Of a DNA stretch of 64,000 nt, positions 13,665 through 26,884 are shown in pieces; the first letter of the stretch is position 1; each line of letters starts with the position of its first letter. The stretch is from Chrysoporthe austroafricana (Eukaryota; Ascomycota; Sordariomycetes; Diaporthales; Cryphonectriaceae). The stretch covers positions 124,001-188,000 of the forward strand of contig JYIP02000003.1 in the NCBI GenBank assembly GCA_001051155.2, in the 5' to 3' direction. Position numbers and translations under genes: made by a program. Under the pieces are notes generated by a model, which searched no databases, was not told where the DNA came from, and saw nothing but the letters and a program-made list of their open reading frames with translations.

Positions 13665-14183
13665 ATGCTTGCATATTTTTCTTATTTAGACCGTAATCTT
13701 TTTTGCTATATTTCGGAAAAGGATTCTTCTCGCTACGCAAAATGCATTCGTAACAAGCGCGGCAATTATAATATGGGAAGCCTTATTCCGGTCTAGATAT
13801 AAAAGATCGTAAAGCAGCATTTCCAAATTGAAACGGAATTGGATACGGCTAAAAAAGAAACGATATTAGCTAATGCGAAAGTCTTTCGATTACGAAAATA
13901 GCGTCGCTTATAAGCTGAGAAGATAGCTTATGCGGTTTGTTAAAGCTTGGATACAATTGAAGAGTTGGAATGGCTGGAAGCTAAAGAAGCTGAAAAGGAA
14001 TGCTGCAAAGCCGAAGCTAAGCGTTATATTACGGAACTTTTAGTTCCGGAAAGTCCCCTTCCCGAAAGCTTTGATCTGGATACTGCCTTGCAGCAATTCG
14101 GTTCCGATATGGATTAATTTATTGCTAACTTATTTGCGGGCTACGAAATTATACCGGATTCTTTCGATTATTCTTTTAATTAG
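13665..14183 (+). pseudogene. R copy of antisense Zn(II)2Cys6-like gene
   Basis: This frame runs opposite to gag-pol, just inside the 3' LTR. It begins at an ATG (13665). The N-terminus has cysteine or tyrosine at positions 4, 7, 14, 24, 27 and 35 (Y, Y, C, Y, C, Y), which fits C-x2-C-x6-C-x9-C-x2-C-x7-C if the tyrosines arose by TGY to TAY. A charged, predicted helical segment follows (EELEWLEAKEAEKE), then LVPESPLPESFDLDTALQQF, which is shared with the other copies. There are only a handful of stops in about 170 codons. The tail end is approximate. Function is unknown; a DNA-binding regulator is an inference from the cysteine spacing. Confidence 0.65.
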
Positions 14184-14189
14184 CCGGTA

Positions 14190-17167
14190 AATTGCTTTTC
14201 CTAGTATTTCTTAAGTAATTATTATACGTTATTCAGATTGCTAATTGGCTTTTAACTGTTTTCGTATAAATAATATCTTTTTTATTTAATTAGATATTCT
14301 TAATATTTAATTAATCTTTTATATTTGAAAATTCGTTCGATTTCGTATTCTAATTCGTTATTTTCGATTTATATAAATTCGAAAAGTGAAATATGGAATA
14401 TTGGGTAGATTTTTGTTCTATAGGGTAATGCGAATTCGAAATTAATATCCGAAATTTTCTTTAAAATTTTGAATAAATTAAGTTTTTTATAATTTAGCGA
14501 ATAAGAAAGTCTTATTATTTTGATATGCTCTTTTCGTCGAATAAAATAGACTTTATCTTTTTTTTATAGGATTAGTCCCTTAATCCTTTTGGAATTGGTA
14601 TATTTCGTTATTCTTTCCTGTATAAATTTCAGTTTTTCTTGAAATTCTTTTTAGATTTTCTTAATTTTCCGGATTCGTTTTTCTGCTATTTCTGCATTTG
14701 CTCTTAGTAGTTTATCGTAATAAGCTATTGAATTATAGCCGTAAAGCGTATAGAATAATAATTTCTTTGCTATATTTATATCTATATTATTATATGCAAA
14801 TTATGCTAATAATAGCAAATTAACCCAATTATTTTATTTATAATTTATATAATATTATAAATATTGCTCAATAATTTGGTTTATTCGTTCTATTTGTTTA
14901 TCCGTTTGCGAATGGAATATTATAAATATCTTTTGCTATATTCCGAATAATTTTATAAATAAAATCTAAAAATTTAATATAAACTTCTTATCTTTATTGG
15001 AAATAACTTCTTTAAGTATATCGTAATTAACTATAACCGTTTTAAGAAATATATATACAAGGTTTTCCGCTATGCTGCTTTCTTTATATAAAAGGAAATA
15101 AGTATACTTGCTTAATTTGCAAACTATTACTAAAATATTATTATATTGCATTTTAGTTAAGAGTTTTTATAAAAAGGGTAGCTTAGTAATAAAATCCTAG
15201 CTAATAGATTGCTAAATTATTTTTGAAATAAGAAATAGTTAAAGCAATCTATAAGGCTTATAATATTCAATTTTGTTTTTCTTGCAATTATTGCATTCTC
15301 GTAAGATCTTTTCGATTTTTCTTTTCAATTTTAGAAAATTCTAATATCTTTTAATCCTTTTATATATAGCTCTGATTCCTTAATAGCTATATATTAATGC
15401 ATTATGCGTATTTTTAATATATTCGTTTTGTTTTTTAAGGGTTATATTCTTTAGCTTCTTTTTATTATTAAAAATTCTAATAATAGTATTGAGTTTTCTA
15501 GCTTTATTTATAAAGTTGCTATCTTTATTTTATCGAAAGATATTCTAAAATTCTTTAAGTTTTATATTTTAATAGTTTAACCGCTTATTAAGTATATTCG
15601 CTTTGCTATTCTCAAATCCTTTGCAATAAATAATTTTTAAGTCGAATTATAAAAAGAATTCCGCTTATTTAACTTGCTATCTATTCAGGACTTTTATTAT
15701 TATAAACGTTATTAAGTTCTTATAATCGGAATATACTATAATTTAATATTTGGCTTTTATTAAATAATGCTATTATTTTTCGAATGCCTTTATAATTGCT
15801 ATTAATTCCTTATTTGAAATGCTATAATTGAGTTCTAAGCCGTTTAATTTCTTTAAGAAATTGCTTACGATTTTAAAGCATTTTTAATTATCTCGTTAAC
15901 CAAGTTATTTTCCGAATGCATAATCCGATATATCGGTTTCAATTTCAAATAACTTATTTAAATTTACTTTATAAAATATAAGTTCTAATATAACTCGTTT
16001 TTTAATCTTATCGAATGCTTTTTATGCATTTTATATTTATTCGAACTTTCGATCTTTTTTTATAAAGTTTATAAAAGGGCGTATAATTTTGCTATAATCT
16101 TGAATGAATTGCTAATAGAAATTAGCATATTCAAAAAATGCTTTAACTTCTTTAATCTTTTCTAATATAAACTATTCTTTTATTATTTAAATTTTATCTT
16201 TTTGTATATTAATTTTTCTTAGCTTTATTATATAGCCGAAATAATTAACTTTTTGTTAATAAAAATAGTATTTGCTTAGCTTAATTAGGAATTTATTATC
16301 TTGCAAAATCTAAAATACTTGCTATATATATTGCTTATATAACTCGAAATCTTTTGAATAAATAAGAATATCGTTTAAATAAATAATAATAACGGTATTT
16401 AAATATTCGCGGAAAATATTATTTATTATTTCTTGAAATAATACGAGTATATTAATAAGTTTAAAAAGTAAGATTATATATTCAAAATATCCGTAACGAA
16501 TCCTGAAAGCTATTTTCCAAATATTATTTTCTTTAATTTGAATATAATAATATCCTTCCTTAAAGTTAAACGTAATAAACCAATTTATTCCGATTAAGCA
16601 GTCTTGCATTTCTCTTATTAAGGGTAAGGAATAGCAATTCTTAATCGTAATATTATTAAGCTATCAATAATTTATATAAAGTCGTAATTTGCCATTTTTC
16701 TTAAATATAAATAGAATTGAATATCTTGCGAATAATTGTAATTTCCGTATATAGCCTTTTTTCAAATTCTTATTAATATATTCTCTGAATATTTTGAGCT
16801 TTGCTTAATCGAGCTTATAAATAAAATAGTTTTGCAGCTTAGTCTTTTTTTTCAATAAAATCTTATAATCAAAAAGGCCGTGCTTTAATAAACTAGTATC
16901 AAATTTCCTTTGCTATAATTTCTTAAATTCGTAATACTTTTTTAGTATATTATTAAGTTCGAATAGCGGTTTTTTTTCGTTTTCTGAAATTTAGAAGAAT
17001 AAAAAGTATTATTAAGCGTACTTTGCTTCTCTTGCTTCTTATTATTGCTTACGAAACTTGATTTCCAGTAGTTTTGAGTATTTGTTATTTGCTAGCCCAA
17101 ATTTCTTTTCGTAATTCCTTTATGCTCGTTATTTTGAAAATAGTATTTCCTTATAGTTTTATAATCC
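14190..17167 (-). pseudogene. R pol, distal part (RT, RNase H, integrase, chromodomain)
   Basis: Minus-strand Gypsy pol. Reverse transcriptase is at 16322-16609, with the motif A region F-N-F-K-E-G-Y-Y-Y-I-Q-I, the motif B region R-Y-G-Y-F-E-Y and motif C IIYLNDILIYS, where the catalytic YxDD has become YLND. RNase H is marked by YSDYKN near 15720. The integrase core at 14966-15151 has ILVIVCKLSKYTYF and a degenerate S-N-K-D-K-K-F, in place of the usual S-D-R-D-x-K-F. A chromodomain-like tail is at about 14200-14360. Q interrupts the gene at its 5' side (17168-17172), and the gag-protease part resumes at 57103. Confidence 0.88.
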
Positions 17168-17172
17168 GTATA

Positions 17173-17621
17173 TATTATAAACGCTACAGTAATCCTAAAA
17201 TAAACTGTAAAGTTAAAGGGTTTATATTAGCAAAAGCGATATTAAATATAGCTTTGAATACCGGAAACTCGTTCAGTAAGTAATTGCAAAGTTTATAAGC
17301 TTATAAGGCTATTACTTGAATATATAATAAGGTTTAAATAATATTTAAATTTACGATTAAAGAGCTATAGCAATTTATTTAATAAATATCCCGTTTTTAT
17401 ATATCCAGCTTTTCATTTCTGGATCTATTAAATCTGGAATAGATTTATAAATCCTGGATTTACTAGATTTGGGCAAATCCTTTAAATCTTCCTTACTTTA
17501 TAACCTTAACTTTAAATTATATAAAAATTACAGGGTTTCTCTTAAGCAAAGCTTAAAAATAAAATGCCTGGCTAATTCTTTTCCCTTTTTATATACTCTA
17601 ATCCTTTATTAAATCATAATA
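17173..17621 (-). repeat. 3' LTR of Q (449 bp)
   Basis: It runs TATTATAAACGC...AAATCATAATA. It pairs with the split LTR at 49333-49411/56732-57102; the telomere-like box CCCTAACCCT of the partner is reduced here to CCTTAACTTT by C-to-T changes. Confidence 0.93.
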
Positions 17622-17813
17622 TTATTTCTTTCCTATTAATTATTATTTTTAACGATCTTTTATAAGTAAACTTGGTTTATATAAATATATTATTATGCTT
17701 TCTTAATTGAAATACCGAATAGAATTTCTAAGCCCAAATTTTCTAATTTTCGTTTCAATAAGAATAAATAACGTAAGTCCTTAATCTTTCGGATTATTTA
17801 TTACGCTATTATT

Positions 17814-18320
17814 ATGCGTTTTTATTCTTATTGTAATTGCTTGGGTTTGGAAATTTGCGCGGTTTCCAAATAGGATTCGTCCCGTTACTTCCGATATATT
17901 TAGTATAATTAACTAAATTGCAATATCTTAAAGCCGATTAATGTTACGGAACTTTCTTTCGTATTCAATTAATTTCAAAAATTGGAAGATAAGATTGAAA
18001 GTCTGGAAAATAAGCTAATAAAGCTGCGAAAACAAAAGCGGATATAGCGGGAACGGATAGTTCGAGCTTTCCGTTATAGCTTGTCCAATTTCGAGAATTT
18101 GAAACGGTTGGAAAAAGAAAAGGCTGCGGAAGAGCGTTATAAGGCCGAAACCGAATACTGCGTTATAAAAGCTTTAATTCCTAAAAGTCCTTTTCTTGAA
18201 AGTTTTAATTTAGATATTACTTTATAGCAATTCGGTTCTAATATTAACTGGTCTATTATTAATCTAGATGCAAAGTACGAAATTATGCTAGGTTTTTCCG
18301 ATTATTTTTCTAGCTAGCTA
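17814..18320 (+). pseudogene. Q copy of antisense Zn(II)2Cys6-like gene
   Basis: Starts at ATG 17814 and opens MRFYSYCNCLGLEICAV. Cysteine or RIP-tyrosine sits at positions 4, 7, 15, 25, 28 and 36: C-x2-C-x7-C-x9-C-x2-C-x7-C. A coiled-coil-like run follows (LEDKIESLENKL, then KLRKQKRI), with acidic-basic helices and the shared ending IPKSPF-LESFNLDITL-QFGSNINW. About half a dozen stops (TAG/TAA from TGG, CAG or CAA) break it. It lies 192 bp inside the LTR and is transcribed, if at all, away from the 3' LTR and against pol. The C-terminal limit is approximate. Confidence 0.68.
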
Positions 18321-18389
18321 GTTAATTACTTTTTCTAGTATTTTTCGAATGCTTATTATGCGTTATTTAAGTTGCTAATTAATTCCTAG

Positions 18390-21300
18390 TTATTCTTGCT
18401 CGAATAATACCTTTTCCATTTGATTAAATATTCTCTATACTTAATTGATTTTAGATATTTAAGGATTCGTTCGATTTCGTATTCCGGTTTATTAGTTTCG
18501 ATTTATATAAATTTGTCCGTTTTAATTGCGTCGGATATTAATTCGAGAAATGAAATATGAAATACCGGATAAATTCTTATTCTATAGAGTAATGCGAGTC
18601 CGAAATTAATATTTGAAATTCTCTTTAAAATCCTGAATAAGCTAAATTTCTTATAATTTAACCAATAAAAAGGTTTTATTATTTTGATATACTCTTTCTA
18701 TTAAATAAGATAAACTTTATTCTTTTCTTATAAAATTGGTCTTTTAATCTTTTTGGAATTAATATATTTCGTTATTCTTTCTTATATAAATTTTAAGTCT
18801 TTCTGAAATTCCTTTTGGATTTTCTTAATTTTCCGGATTCGTTTTTCTGCTGCTTCTATATTTGTTCTTAGTAATTCGTTATAATAAGCTATCGGGTTAT
18901 AGCTATAAAGCGTATAGAATAGTAATTTCTTTATTATATTTATATTTATATTATTATATACGAATTATGCTAATAATAACAAGTTAATTCAATTATTTTA
19001 TTTGTAATTTATATAATATTGTAAGTATTGCTTAATAATCTAATTTATTCGTTCTGTTTATTTATTTGTTTGTAAGTGAAATGCTATAAATATTTTCTGC
19101 TATATTTCGAATAGTTTTATAAATAAAGTCCAGAAGTTTAATATAAATTTCCTATCTTTATTGAAAATAATTTTTTTAAATATGCTGTAATTGGCTATAA
19201 CTGTTTTGAGAAACGTATATACGAGGTTTTCTGCTATACGGCTTTCTTTATATAAGAGGAAATAAGCGTATTTGCTTAGTTTATAAACTATTATTAAAAT
19301 ACTATCGTATTGCATTTTTAATTAAAGGTTTTCGTAAAAAGGGTAACTTAATAATAAAATCCTAGCTAATAGATTGCCAAATTGCTTCTGGAATAAAGAA
19401 CGATTGAAATAATCTATAGGGCTTATAATATTCAATCTTATTCTTTTTGCAGCTATCGCATTTTCATAAGATCTTTTCGATCTTTTTTCTCAATTTTAGG
19501 AAATTCTAATATCTTTTAATTCTTTCGTATATAGCTCTAATTCTTTAATAGCCGTATGCGGGTATATTATAAGTATTTCTGATATATTCGTTCTATTTTT
19601 CTATAATTATATTTCCTGGTTTCTTTTCGCTATTAGAGATCTTAATAATCGTATTGAATTCCTTAGCTTTATTTATAAAGTTGCTATCCTTATCTTATCG
19701 GAAGATATTCTGAAATTCTTTGGGTTTCGTATTCTAATAGTCTGAATATTTATTAAATGCATTTGCTTTGCTATTTTCGGATTTTTTGCAATAAACGATT
19801 TTTAAATCGAATTATAAAAAGAATTCTGCTTATTTGATTTATTATTTATTCAGGACTTTTATTATTATAAATATTATTAAGTTCTTATAATTGAAATGCA
19901 TTATAATTTAATACTTAGCTCTTATTAAATAATATTGCTATTTTTCAAATGCCTTTACTATTGCTATTAATTCTTTATTCGGAATGCTATAATTGAATTC
20001 TAAGTTATTTAATTTTTTTAAAAAGTTGCTTACGATTTTAAAGCATTTTTAATCGTTTCGTTAACCAAGTTATCTTTCGAATATATAATCCGATATATCA
20101 GTTTCGATTTCAAATAGCTTATTTGGGTTTGTTTTGCAAAGTATAAGTTCTAATATAATTTATTTCTTAATTTCGTTAAATGCTTCTTATATTTCTAATA
20201 TTTATTCGAATTTTCGATTTTTTTTTATAAAATCCGTAAGAAAGCATGCAATTTTGCTATAATTCCGAATAAATTATTAATAGAAATTAATATAGCCGAA
20301 AAATGCTTTAATTTCCTTAATTTTTTCTAATATAAGCTATTCTTTTATTGCTTAAACTTTATCTTTCTATATGCTAATTTTGCTTAATTCTATTATATAA
20401 CTGAAATAATTAACTTTTTATAAATAGAAATAATATTTGCTTAATTCGATTAAAAATTTATTATCTTGCAAAATTTGAAATACTTGCTATATATACTATT
20501 TATATAATTCAAAATTTCTTAAATAAATAAAGATATTATTAAAATAAATAATAATAATAATATTTAAATATTTATAAAAGATATTATTAATTATTTCTTG
20601 GAAAAATATAAATATATTAATTAATTCAAAAAGTAAGATTATATATTCAAAATATCCGTAATGCATCCTAAATGCTATTTTCCAAATATCGCTTTCTTTA
20701 ATCTGGATATAATAATATCCTTTTTTGAAATCGAATATAATAAATTAATTTATTCCAATCAATCGATCTTGCATTTTTCCTATTAGAAATAAAAAATAGC
20801 GATTTTTGATTATAATATTATTAAGCTATCGATAGTCTATATAAAATCGTAATTTGCTATTTTTCTTGAATATAAATAAGATTAAGTATTTTATAAGTAA
20901 TTGCGATTTCCGTATATAGCTTTTTTTTAAATTCTTATTAATATATTCTTTGAATATTTCGAGTTTTGCTTAGTTAAGCTTATAAATAAAATAATTCTAG
21001 AGTTTTATTTTTTCTTTTAATAGAATTTTATAATTAAAAAAGCCGTATTCTAATAAGCCGGTATTAAACTTCTTTTGCTATAATTTCTTGAATTCGTAAT
21101 ATTCTTTTAGTACGTTTTTGAGTTCTGGTAATAGTCCTTTTTCATTTTCTGAAATTTGAAAGAATAAAAAGTATTATTGAACGTATTTTGCTTTATTTGC
21201 TTCTTATTATTATTTTCGGGGCTTAATCTTTAATAATTTTGGATATTCGTTATTTATTAACTTGAATTTCTACCTATAATTTTTCTATATTTATCGTTTT

Positions 21301-23108
21301 GGAAGCTATATTTCTTTATAATTCTATAATCTATATAATTTTGTAATGCTTTATACCGGATTAATCTCTTATCGATTGCTAATCGCTTGATTTCTTAATT
21401 CGTTTTCAATCCGTATTTGCAAATTCGAAATATCCGTAATCCTTTTCTGTTTTCTAGCAAATTTATTTGCTTTAAAGGCATATTTAAGCCTATTTAAACG
21501 CATATTCCTAATGCTATTTTCAGTAATTAAGACTTTCTTTTTTCCGTTAATTGCAACCTTTTTAATAAGTATAGCTTATTCTTATAAAATTTAGCTAATA
21601 GTCCAATCGATTCGAGAGTTATATTTCTTAAGCTAAAATATTTATAAAATTAATTCGTATTATGCTATATTTATAATATCGAAAGTAGTTTTTATTATAA
21701 AGCTTTAATTCGAAATAAGTAAATAATTAGTCTTTATATCGATTATATTAAAATTATATATAACCGCTTTTTTTTCTATAATATTAAGTTTATAAGAATC
21801 TTTTTTTTGCATTTAAAGGATTCGTTCTTTATTAACGATTTCTAGCAAAATGAAATTTCCTTATATATTATTATCCAAAAGTACGCTATATTATTACCCG
21901 TTAATATATGCGTTTAATATAATATATTTCTCATTCTCTTTCGTAATTACGTATAAAGACCTTATAATTCTAATTGGCTATTATTTTATTATAAGCGATC
22001 TTTTTTTTTTAAAGTATTCTAAGCTTTTCTTGCTACTTGCTTTGCTAGCTTTCGTACTTAGCTTTAGCTATATTACTTTACCTTTTCGGCCTTTTGCAAT
22101 CGATACTAATTTTTAGCTTTATTTTATATATAAATAGAGCATGCTATAATATAGCATTATTCCCATATCGTTTTTCTTTAAACGTACTTTTACGGACAAT
22201 TATCGAATAATCTAATATAAGCATTATTATTTTCAATATGCAAAACTTTTCTATATCTTTTTCGAGATTCCATAATAGGTTAGATTAATTAGTTTTATTC
22301 TTTAATTAGAAACTAATTATATTTAACTTTCTCGTTAAAATATATCTAGCAATTATAATAAATATAGCATATTCAAGCAAGTTTATAGTAATAAAGATAT
22401 AAGTAATTGATTTTTCTATTTTCTTAAAATTTATATCCGCTATTCTAAAACGGAATGCTTTGGAAGAATTTTTATAATATAAGCTTATAAATAAAGTACT
22501 TAACTTTCGTATGCTTAAATATTCAGCTATTTTGCTTTAGCCGTTCTTATTTTGCATATTAAATAACCGTTTTTTCTATTTCCGTATTAAGTTCTTTTTC
22601 GGGCGTAAGGATTAGCAAGTTATCTGGCTATTTATCTTGCAGCGCTATTTTTCCAAATATAGCATTAAGCATAAATATGCTTATTTATTAAATGCTTATT
22701 TCGTCTTTTATTATCGTATCTTATTATCAATCGAAATAATAGTTTAAGGAAAACCTTTTTAAATCTTCTTCTTTAATATCTAAAGGGTTATTTGAATAAT
22801 CGGAATTATTGCTATTTATAACCGCATTATAAATAAAGCTTTTTCTTCTTATAGCGAATTGCTTTTATCTTTTAAGTTTGCATAAGAATTATCCTAAACT
22901 TATTTTCATTAAAAAATGCAATAAGCAATAGTTTTAATAGCAAGCTATTTAGCTTATATTATTATAATTAAAGTTTGCTGCTTATTTTAATAAGATATTA
23001 TTATTTAACTAATTAAGCTTTTATTGCTAAGCGATATTAATTTATCTTTCTAAAATTAGTTTCCAATTTCGTTTTTTCTTTTCTTAATAGCACTTGCATA
23101 CGATATAA
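18390..23108 (-). pseudogene. Q pol (protease to chromodomain)
   Basis: Minus-strand Gypsy pol. The chromodomain at about 18390-18510 reads EYEIERILKY followed by a YLIKWKRY-type segment. The integrase core is at 19100-19315 (SILIIVYKLSKYAYF, then FNKDRKF, where the D-x-D region is damaged). RNase H is near 19880, reverse transcriptase near 20470-20790, and the protease active site near 21870-21900 is reduced to L-D-N-N-I. The 22900-23108 end is the start of the zinc-knuckle region, cut by P. Heavily RIPed: no ORF over about 90 codons remains. Confidence 0.87.
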
Positions 23109-23560
23109 TATTATAACTTAATAAGGGGGACCGGATTGCATAACAGAAAAAAGGAATCTGATAGAACGCTTTACTACCGGTTTACCTTAAAAAATCCCCG
23201 CAACCGCTTATATAACCTAGGGTTAGGGTTATAAAGGAAGGAGGATTTGGGAATCTGTTTCAAATCTAGCAAATCCAGGATTTGGGAATCTGTTCCAGAT
23301 CTAGCAAATCCAGAATTGAAAAGCTGGATATATAAAAACCGGATATTTACTAAATAAATTGCTATAGCTCTTCAGTCGTAAATTTAAGTATTACTTAGAC
23401 CTTATTATACTTTTAAGTAATAGCTCTTTAAGCTTATAAATATTGGGAATACTTATTTGAAATAAGTTTCCGGTATTCAAAGCTATATTTAATACTGCTC
23501 TTGCTAATATAAACTTCCTTAACCCTATAATATCCCAGGATTATTATAGCGTTTATAATA
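23109..23560 (+). repeat. 5' LTR of P (452 bp), with internal 35-bp duplication
   Basis: Starts TATTATAACTTAATAAGG and ends GTTTATAATA. It contains two tandem 35-bp units (23242-23276 and 23277-23311) and a telomere-like box TAGGGTTAGGGTT at 23218-23230. Confidence 0.94.
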
Positions 23561-24660
23561 TTTTCACGATTCTTATTCAAGAACAGTTTAGTATATACTC
23601 TTTAAGCAATACTGAAAATATAATAGCGCTTTAAATCCCGTTTTCTTCTAATAACCAGGCTCTTTAAGAAAAAGCCTTAACTATTCTTATTAACGAATAG
23701 TTCCAATAGCAGAATATAGCCTTATACTAGCAATTCGAGAAAGTTAAGAACGAAATTCTCTGCTTTAATGCTTTCTAGCAAGCTAAAGCTTTCAAGCTTA
23801 ATAAGCCTGGACTTTATAAAAGCATTCGGAAAGATTTCCAGGCTTTTTTAACCCAATTCAAGGCTTATTTCAAACATTATAGCCTTTAATTCAAGATTAC
23901 TTATAACAAGATCAACTTTGCGGGAAATCGCTTTAAAAGGATAGTCTTTCAATAGTAAAAGCCGATTTTCCGTAATTACTTGGATAATAACGAAAATTTC
24001 CGTTCCGAAAATACTAAGCGCATTTTTTAGCATTATGCTAATTTCGAATTAGCCTTTACTAAAACCTTTAAAGACTCGGATAAAAGATATATTGCAATAC
24101 GGTAATTAAAGGCATTTCGATAAACCGGTTTCGTTACAGATTATATTATTAAGTTCAAGCAAATTATCGCTTATTTCGATTACGAAAACAAACCCTTTAT
24201 AAATGCTTATTATGCAAGGCTTAAAAAAGAAATTAAAGACGAACTTTATAAGGAAAATTAACCCGAAGAATTTAGCAAGTTTATTAATAAAGCAGTTTAT
24301 ATCGATAACCGACTTTACGAATAGCGCTAGTAATAGCAAAGGAACTATAATAGCGTTCCGAAATACTAACTTAATTTAAAGAAATGCAAGTTCTAATAGA
24401 AAACTCGGAATAATACGGCTTATTTAAGCATAATATATGCTAGACTTATAGAATTAAATACTTTAATACGAGAATAACGCAAGGGAATTACTTGTTATAA
24501 TTGCGGTAAGAAAGGCTATATCGTACGCAATTGCTATTAAGAAAAGAAGAAATAAGATTAGAAATTAATTTCGGAAAGATAAGTTAATATCGCTTAGCGA
24601 TAGGAACCCAATTAGCTAGATAATAATATTTTACCGGAACAAGCAGCGGACTTTGGCTAT
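23561..24660 (+). pseudogene. P gag with CCHC zinc knuckle
   Basis: Plus-strand gag, the nucleocapsid/capsid precursor that packages element RNA. The Retrotrans_gag-type segment is visible at about 24030-24320 (ANFELAFTKTF, then YIIKFKQIIAYFDY, then AYYARLKKEIKDELY and FINKAVYIDNRLY). The knuckle at 24493-24534 reads C-Y-N-C-G-K-K-G-Y-I-V-R-N-C, i.e. C-x2-C-x4-[Y for H]-x4-C. The histidine-to-tyrosine change is a CAT to TAT RIP event. Upstream codons to the LTR hold gag N-terminal sequence with stops. The start codon is not identifiable. Confidence 0.88.
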
Positions 24661-26260
24661 AGCAATATAAACTGGATAGCTTATTATTAAAACTATTGCT
24701 TATTATACCTTTCGGCAAAAGAAAGTTCAGGATAATTCTTACGGAAGCTTAAAGGATAAAAGTAATTCGCTATAAGAAAGAAAGGCTCTATTTATAATGC
24801 GGCTATAAATAGCAGCGATTCCGATTATTCAAGCAACTCTTTAGACGCTAGAGAGAAAGATTAAAGAAAGTTCCCTTTGGACTACTACTTTGAACGATAA
24901 TAGAATGCAATAGTAAAAGAAGAATTCGATACCCAGAAAACGGAAATATTCTTACTAAATACTATGCTTAAAGAAACGGTATTATAGGATAGGCAACCAA
25001 ATAACTTATTAACCCTTACGTTCGAAAAAAAACTTAATACGGAAATAGAGAAAACGGTTATTTGAAATATAAAATAAGAACGATCAAAGCAAAATAGCTA
25101 GAAATCCAAGCATATAAAAATTAAGCACTTTATTTACGGGTTTATATTATAAAAACTCTTCTAAAATATCCCGTTTTAGAACGGAAAATACAGATTTCAA
25201 GAAAATAGAAAAATTAATTACTTATACCCCTATTATTACGAACTTGCTTGAATATACTATATTTATTATAACTGCTAGATATATTTTAACGAGAAAGTTA
25301 AATATAATTGGTTTCCAATTAAAGAATAGAATTAATTAATTCAACTTATTATAGAATCCCGAAAAAGATATAGAAAAGTCTTGCATATTAAGAACAATAA
25401 TGCCTATATTAAGCTGCTTAATAATTATCCGTAAAAATATATTTAAAGAAAAACGATATGGGAACGATATTATATTATAATATATTCTGTTTATATATAA
25501 GATAAAGCTAAAGAATAGTATTAATTGCAAAAAGCCGAAAAGGCAAAGCAGTATAGCTAAAGCCAAATATAAAAGCTAATAAGGCAAGCAGCAAGAAAAG
25601 CTTAAAATATCCCAAAAAGGAAAGATTGCTTATAATAGGATAATAGCCGATTAGGATTACGAAATCCTTATACGCAATTACAAAAGAGAACGAAAAATAT
25701 ATTATATTAAACGCATATATTAACGGGTAACGATATAGCGCACTTTTAAATAGCGGCATATAAAAAATTTTTATCTTGCCAGAAATTATTAATAAAGAAC
25801 GAATTCTTTAAACGCAAAAGAAAAATCCTTATAAATTTAATATTATAAAAGGAAAAGCGGTTATATATAACTTTAATATAATCGATACGGAAACTGATTA
25901 CTTATTTATTTCGATCTAAAGCTTTATAATAAATATTACTTTCGATATTATAAATACGGCATAATACGAATTAATTTTAAGAATACTTTAACTTAAGAAA
26001 TATAATTCTCGAATCGATTGGATTATTAATTAGATTTTATAAGAATAAGCTATACTTATTAAAAAAATTATAATTAACGGAAAAAAGAGAGTTTTAATTA
26101 CTGAAAATAATATTAAGAGCATGCGCTTAAATAGGCTTAAATATATTTTTAAAGCAAATAGATTTGCTAGAAAATAAGGAAAGGTTACGAATATTTCGAA
26201 CTTATAAATATAAATTAAAGACGAATTAAAAATTCAAGCAATTAGCGATTAATAGAAAGC
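24661..26260 (+). pseudogene. P pol, proximal part (linker, protease)
   Basis: Plus-strand pol sequence downstream of the knuckle. The protease active-site segment near 25735-25760 reads R-Y-S-A-L-L-N-S-G-I, homologous to L-D-S-S-A in C and D; both differences are RIP-type (GAT to AAT, GCA to ATA). The open stretches on the minus strand here (25336-25566, 25508-25759) are antisense shadows. D interrupts at 26260; the gene resumes at 33547. Confidence 0.82.
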
Positions 26261-26692
26261 TATTATAAACGCTGCTGCAATCCTAAAATAACTTGCAAAG
26301 TCAAAGGGTTTATGCTAATAAAAACGGTATTAAATATAGCTTTGAATCTTAGAATAAACTCGCTAAACGTTCGCAATATTTATAAGCCTTAATTGGCTAT
26401 TAATAATAAAGTCCGATTAATACTTAAATTAATAACTGAAGAGTTATAGTAATTTATTTTAGTAAATATCCTATTCTTATATATCTAGCTTTCCAGTACT
26501 AAATTTGCTAAATCTGTAGCAAATTCCCAAATCTTAAATTTAATAGCTTTAGCGCAAATTCCCAAATCCCGCTTACCCTAACCCTGGCTTACTTAAGTTA
26601 CAGGAAGGGTTTTATAAGTAAAGCTGCAAATAGGGGGCCTATTTGCCCTTTTCTTTCCCTTATATGCTTTATTCTCTTATTAGGTTATAATA
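26261..26692 (-). repeat. 3' LTR of D (432 bp)
   Basis: TATTATAAACGCTGCTGC...TTAGGTTATAATA. It carries the box CCCTAACCCT at 26576-26585. Same length as its partner, with scattered C/T and G/A differences. Confidence 0.95.
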
Positions 26693-26884
26693 TTATCCCT
26701 TTTCCAATCGTTTATTATCCTTAACAATTTTTATAAATAATCCTAGTTCGTTTGTATAGCTTATCGTACTTTCTTAAACAGAATAAATAATAGAGTTTTA
26801 AAACCCAAATCTTCCAATCTTTGTTCTAATAAACGCAAATAACGTAATTCCTTGATTTTTCGGATTATTTATTACGCTATTATT

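Noticed and set aside
23218..23230. True telomeric repeat or internal telomere
   Set aside because: Only one and a half to two TTAGGG units, always inside LTRs at a fixed place; part of the LTR, not a telomere.
25336..25759. Two overlapping minus-strand open frames
   Set aside because: They are shadows of the P linker/protease region, which is coded on the plus strand and recognisable by its homology with C, D and R.
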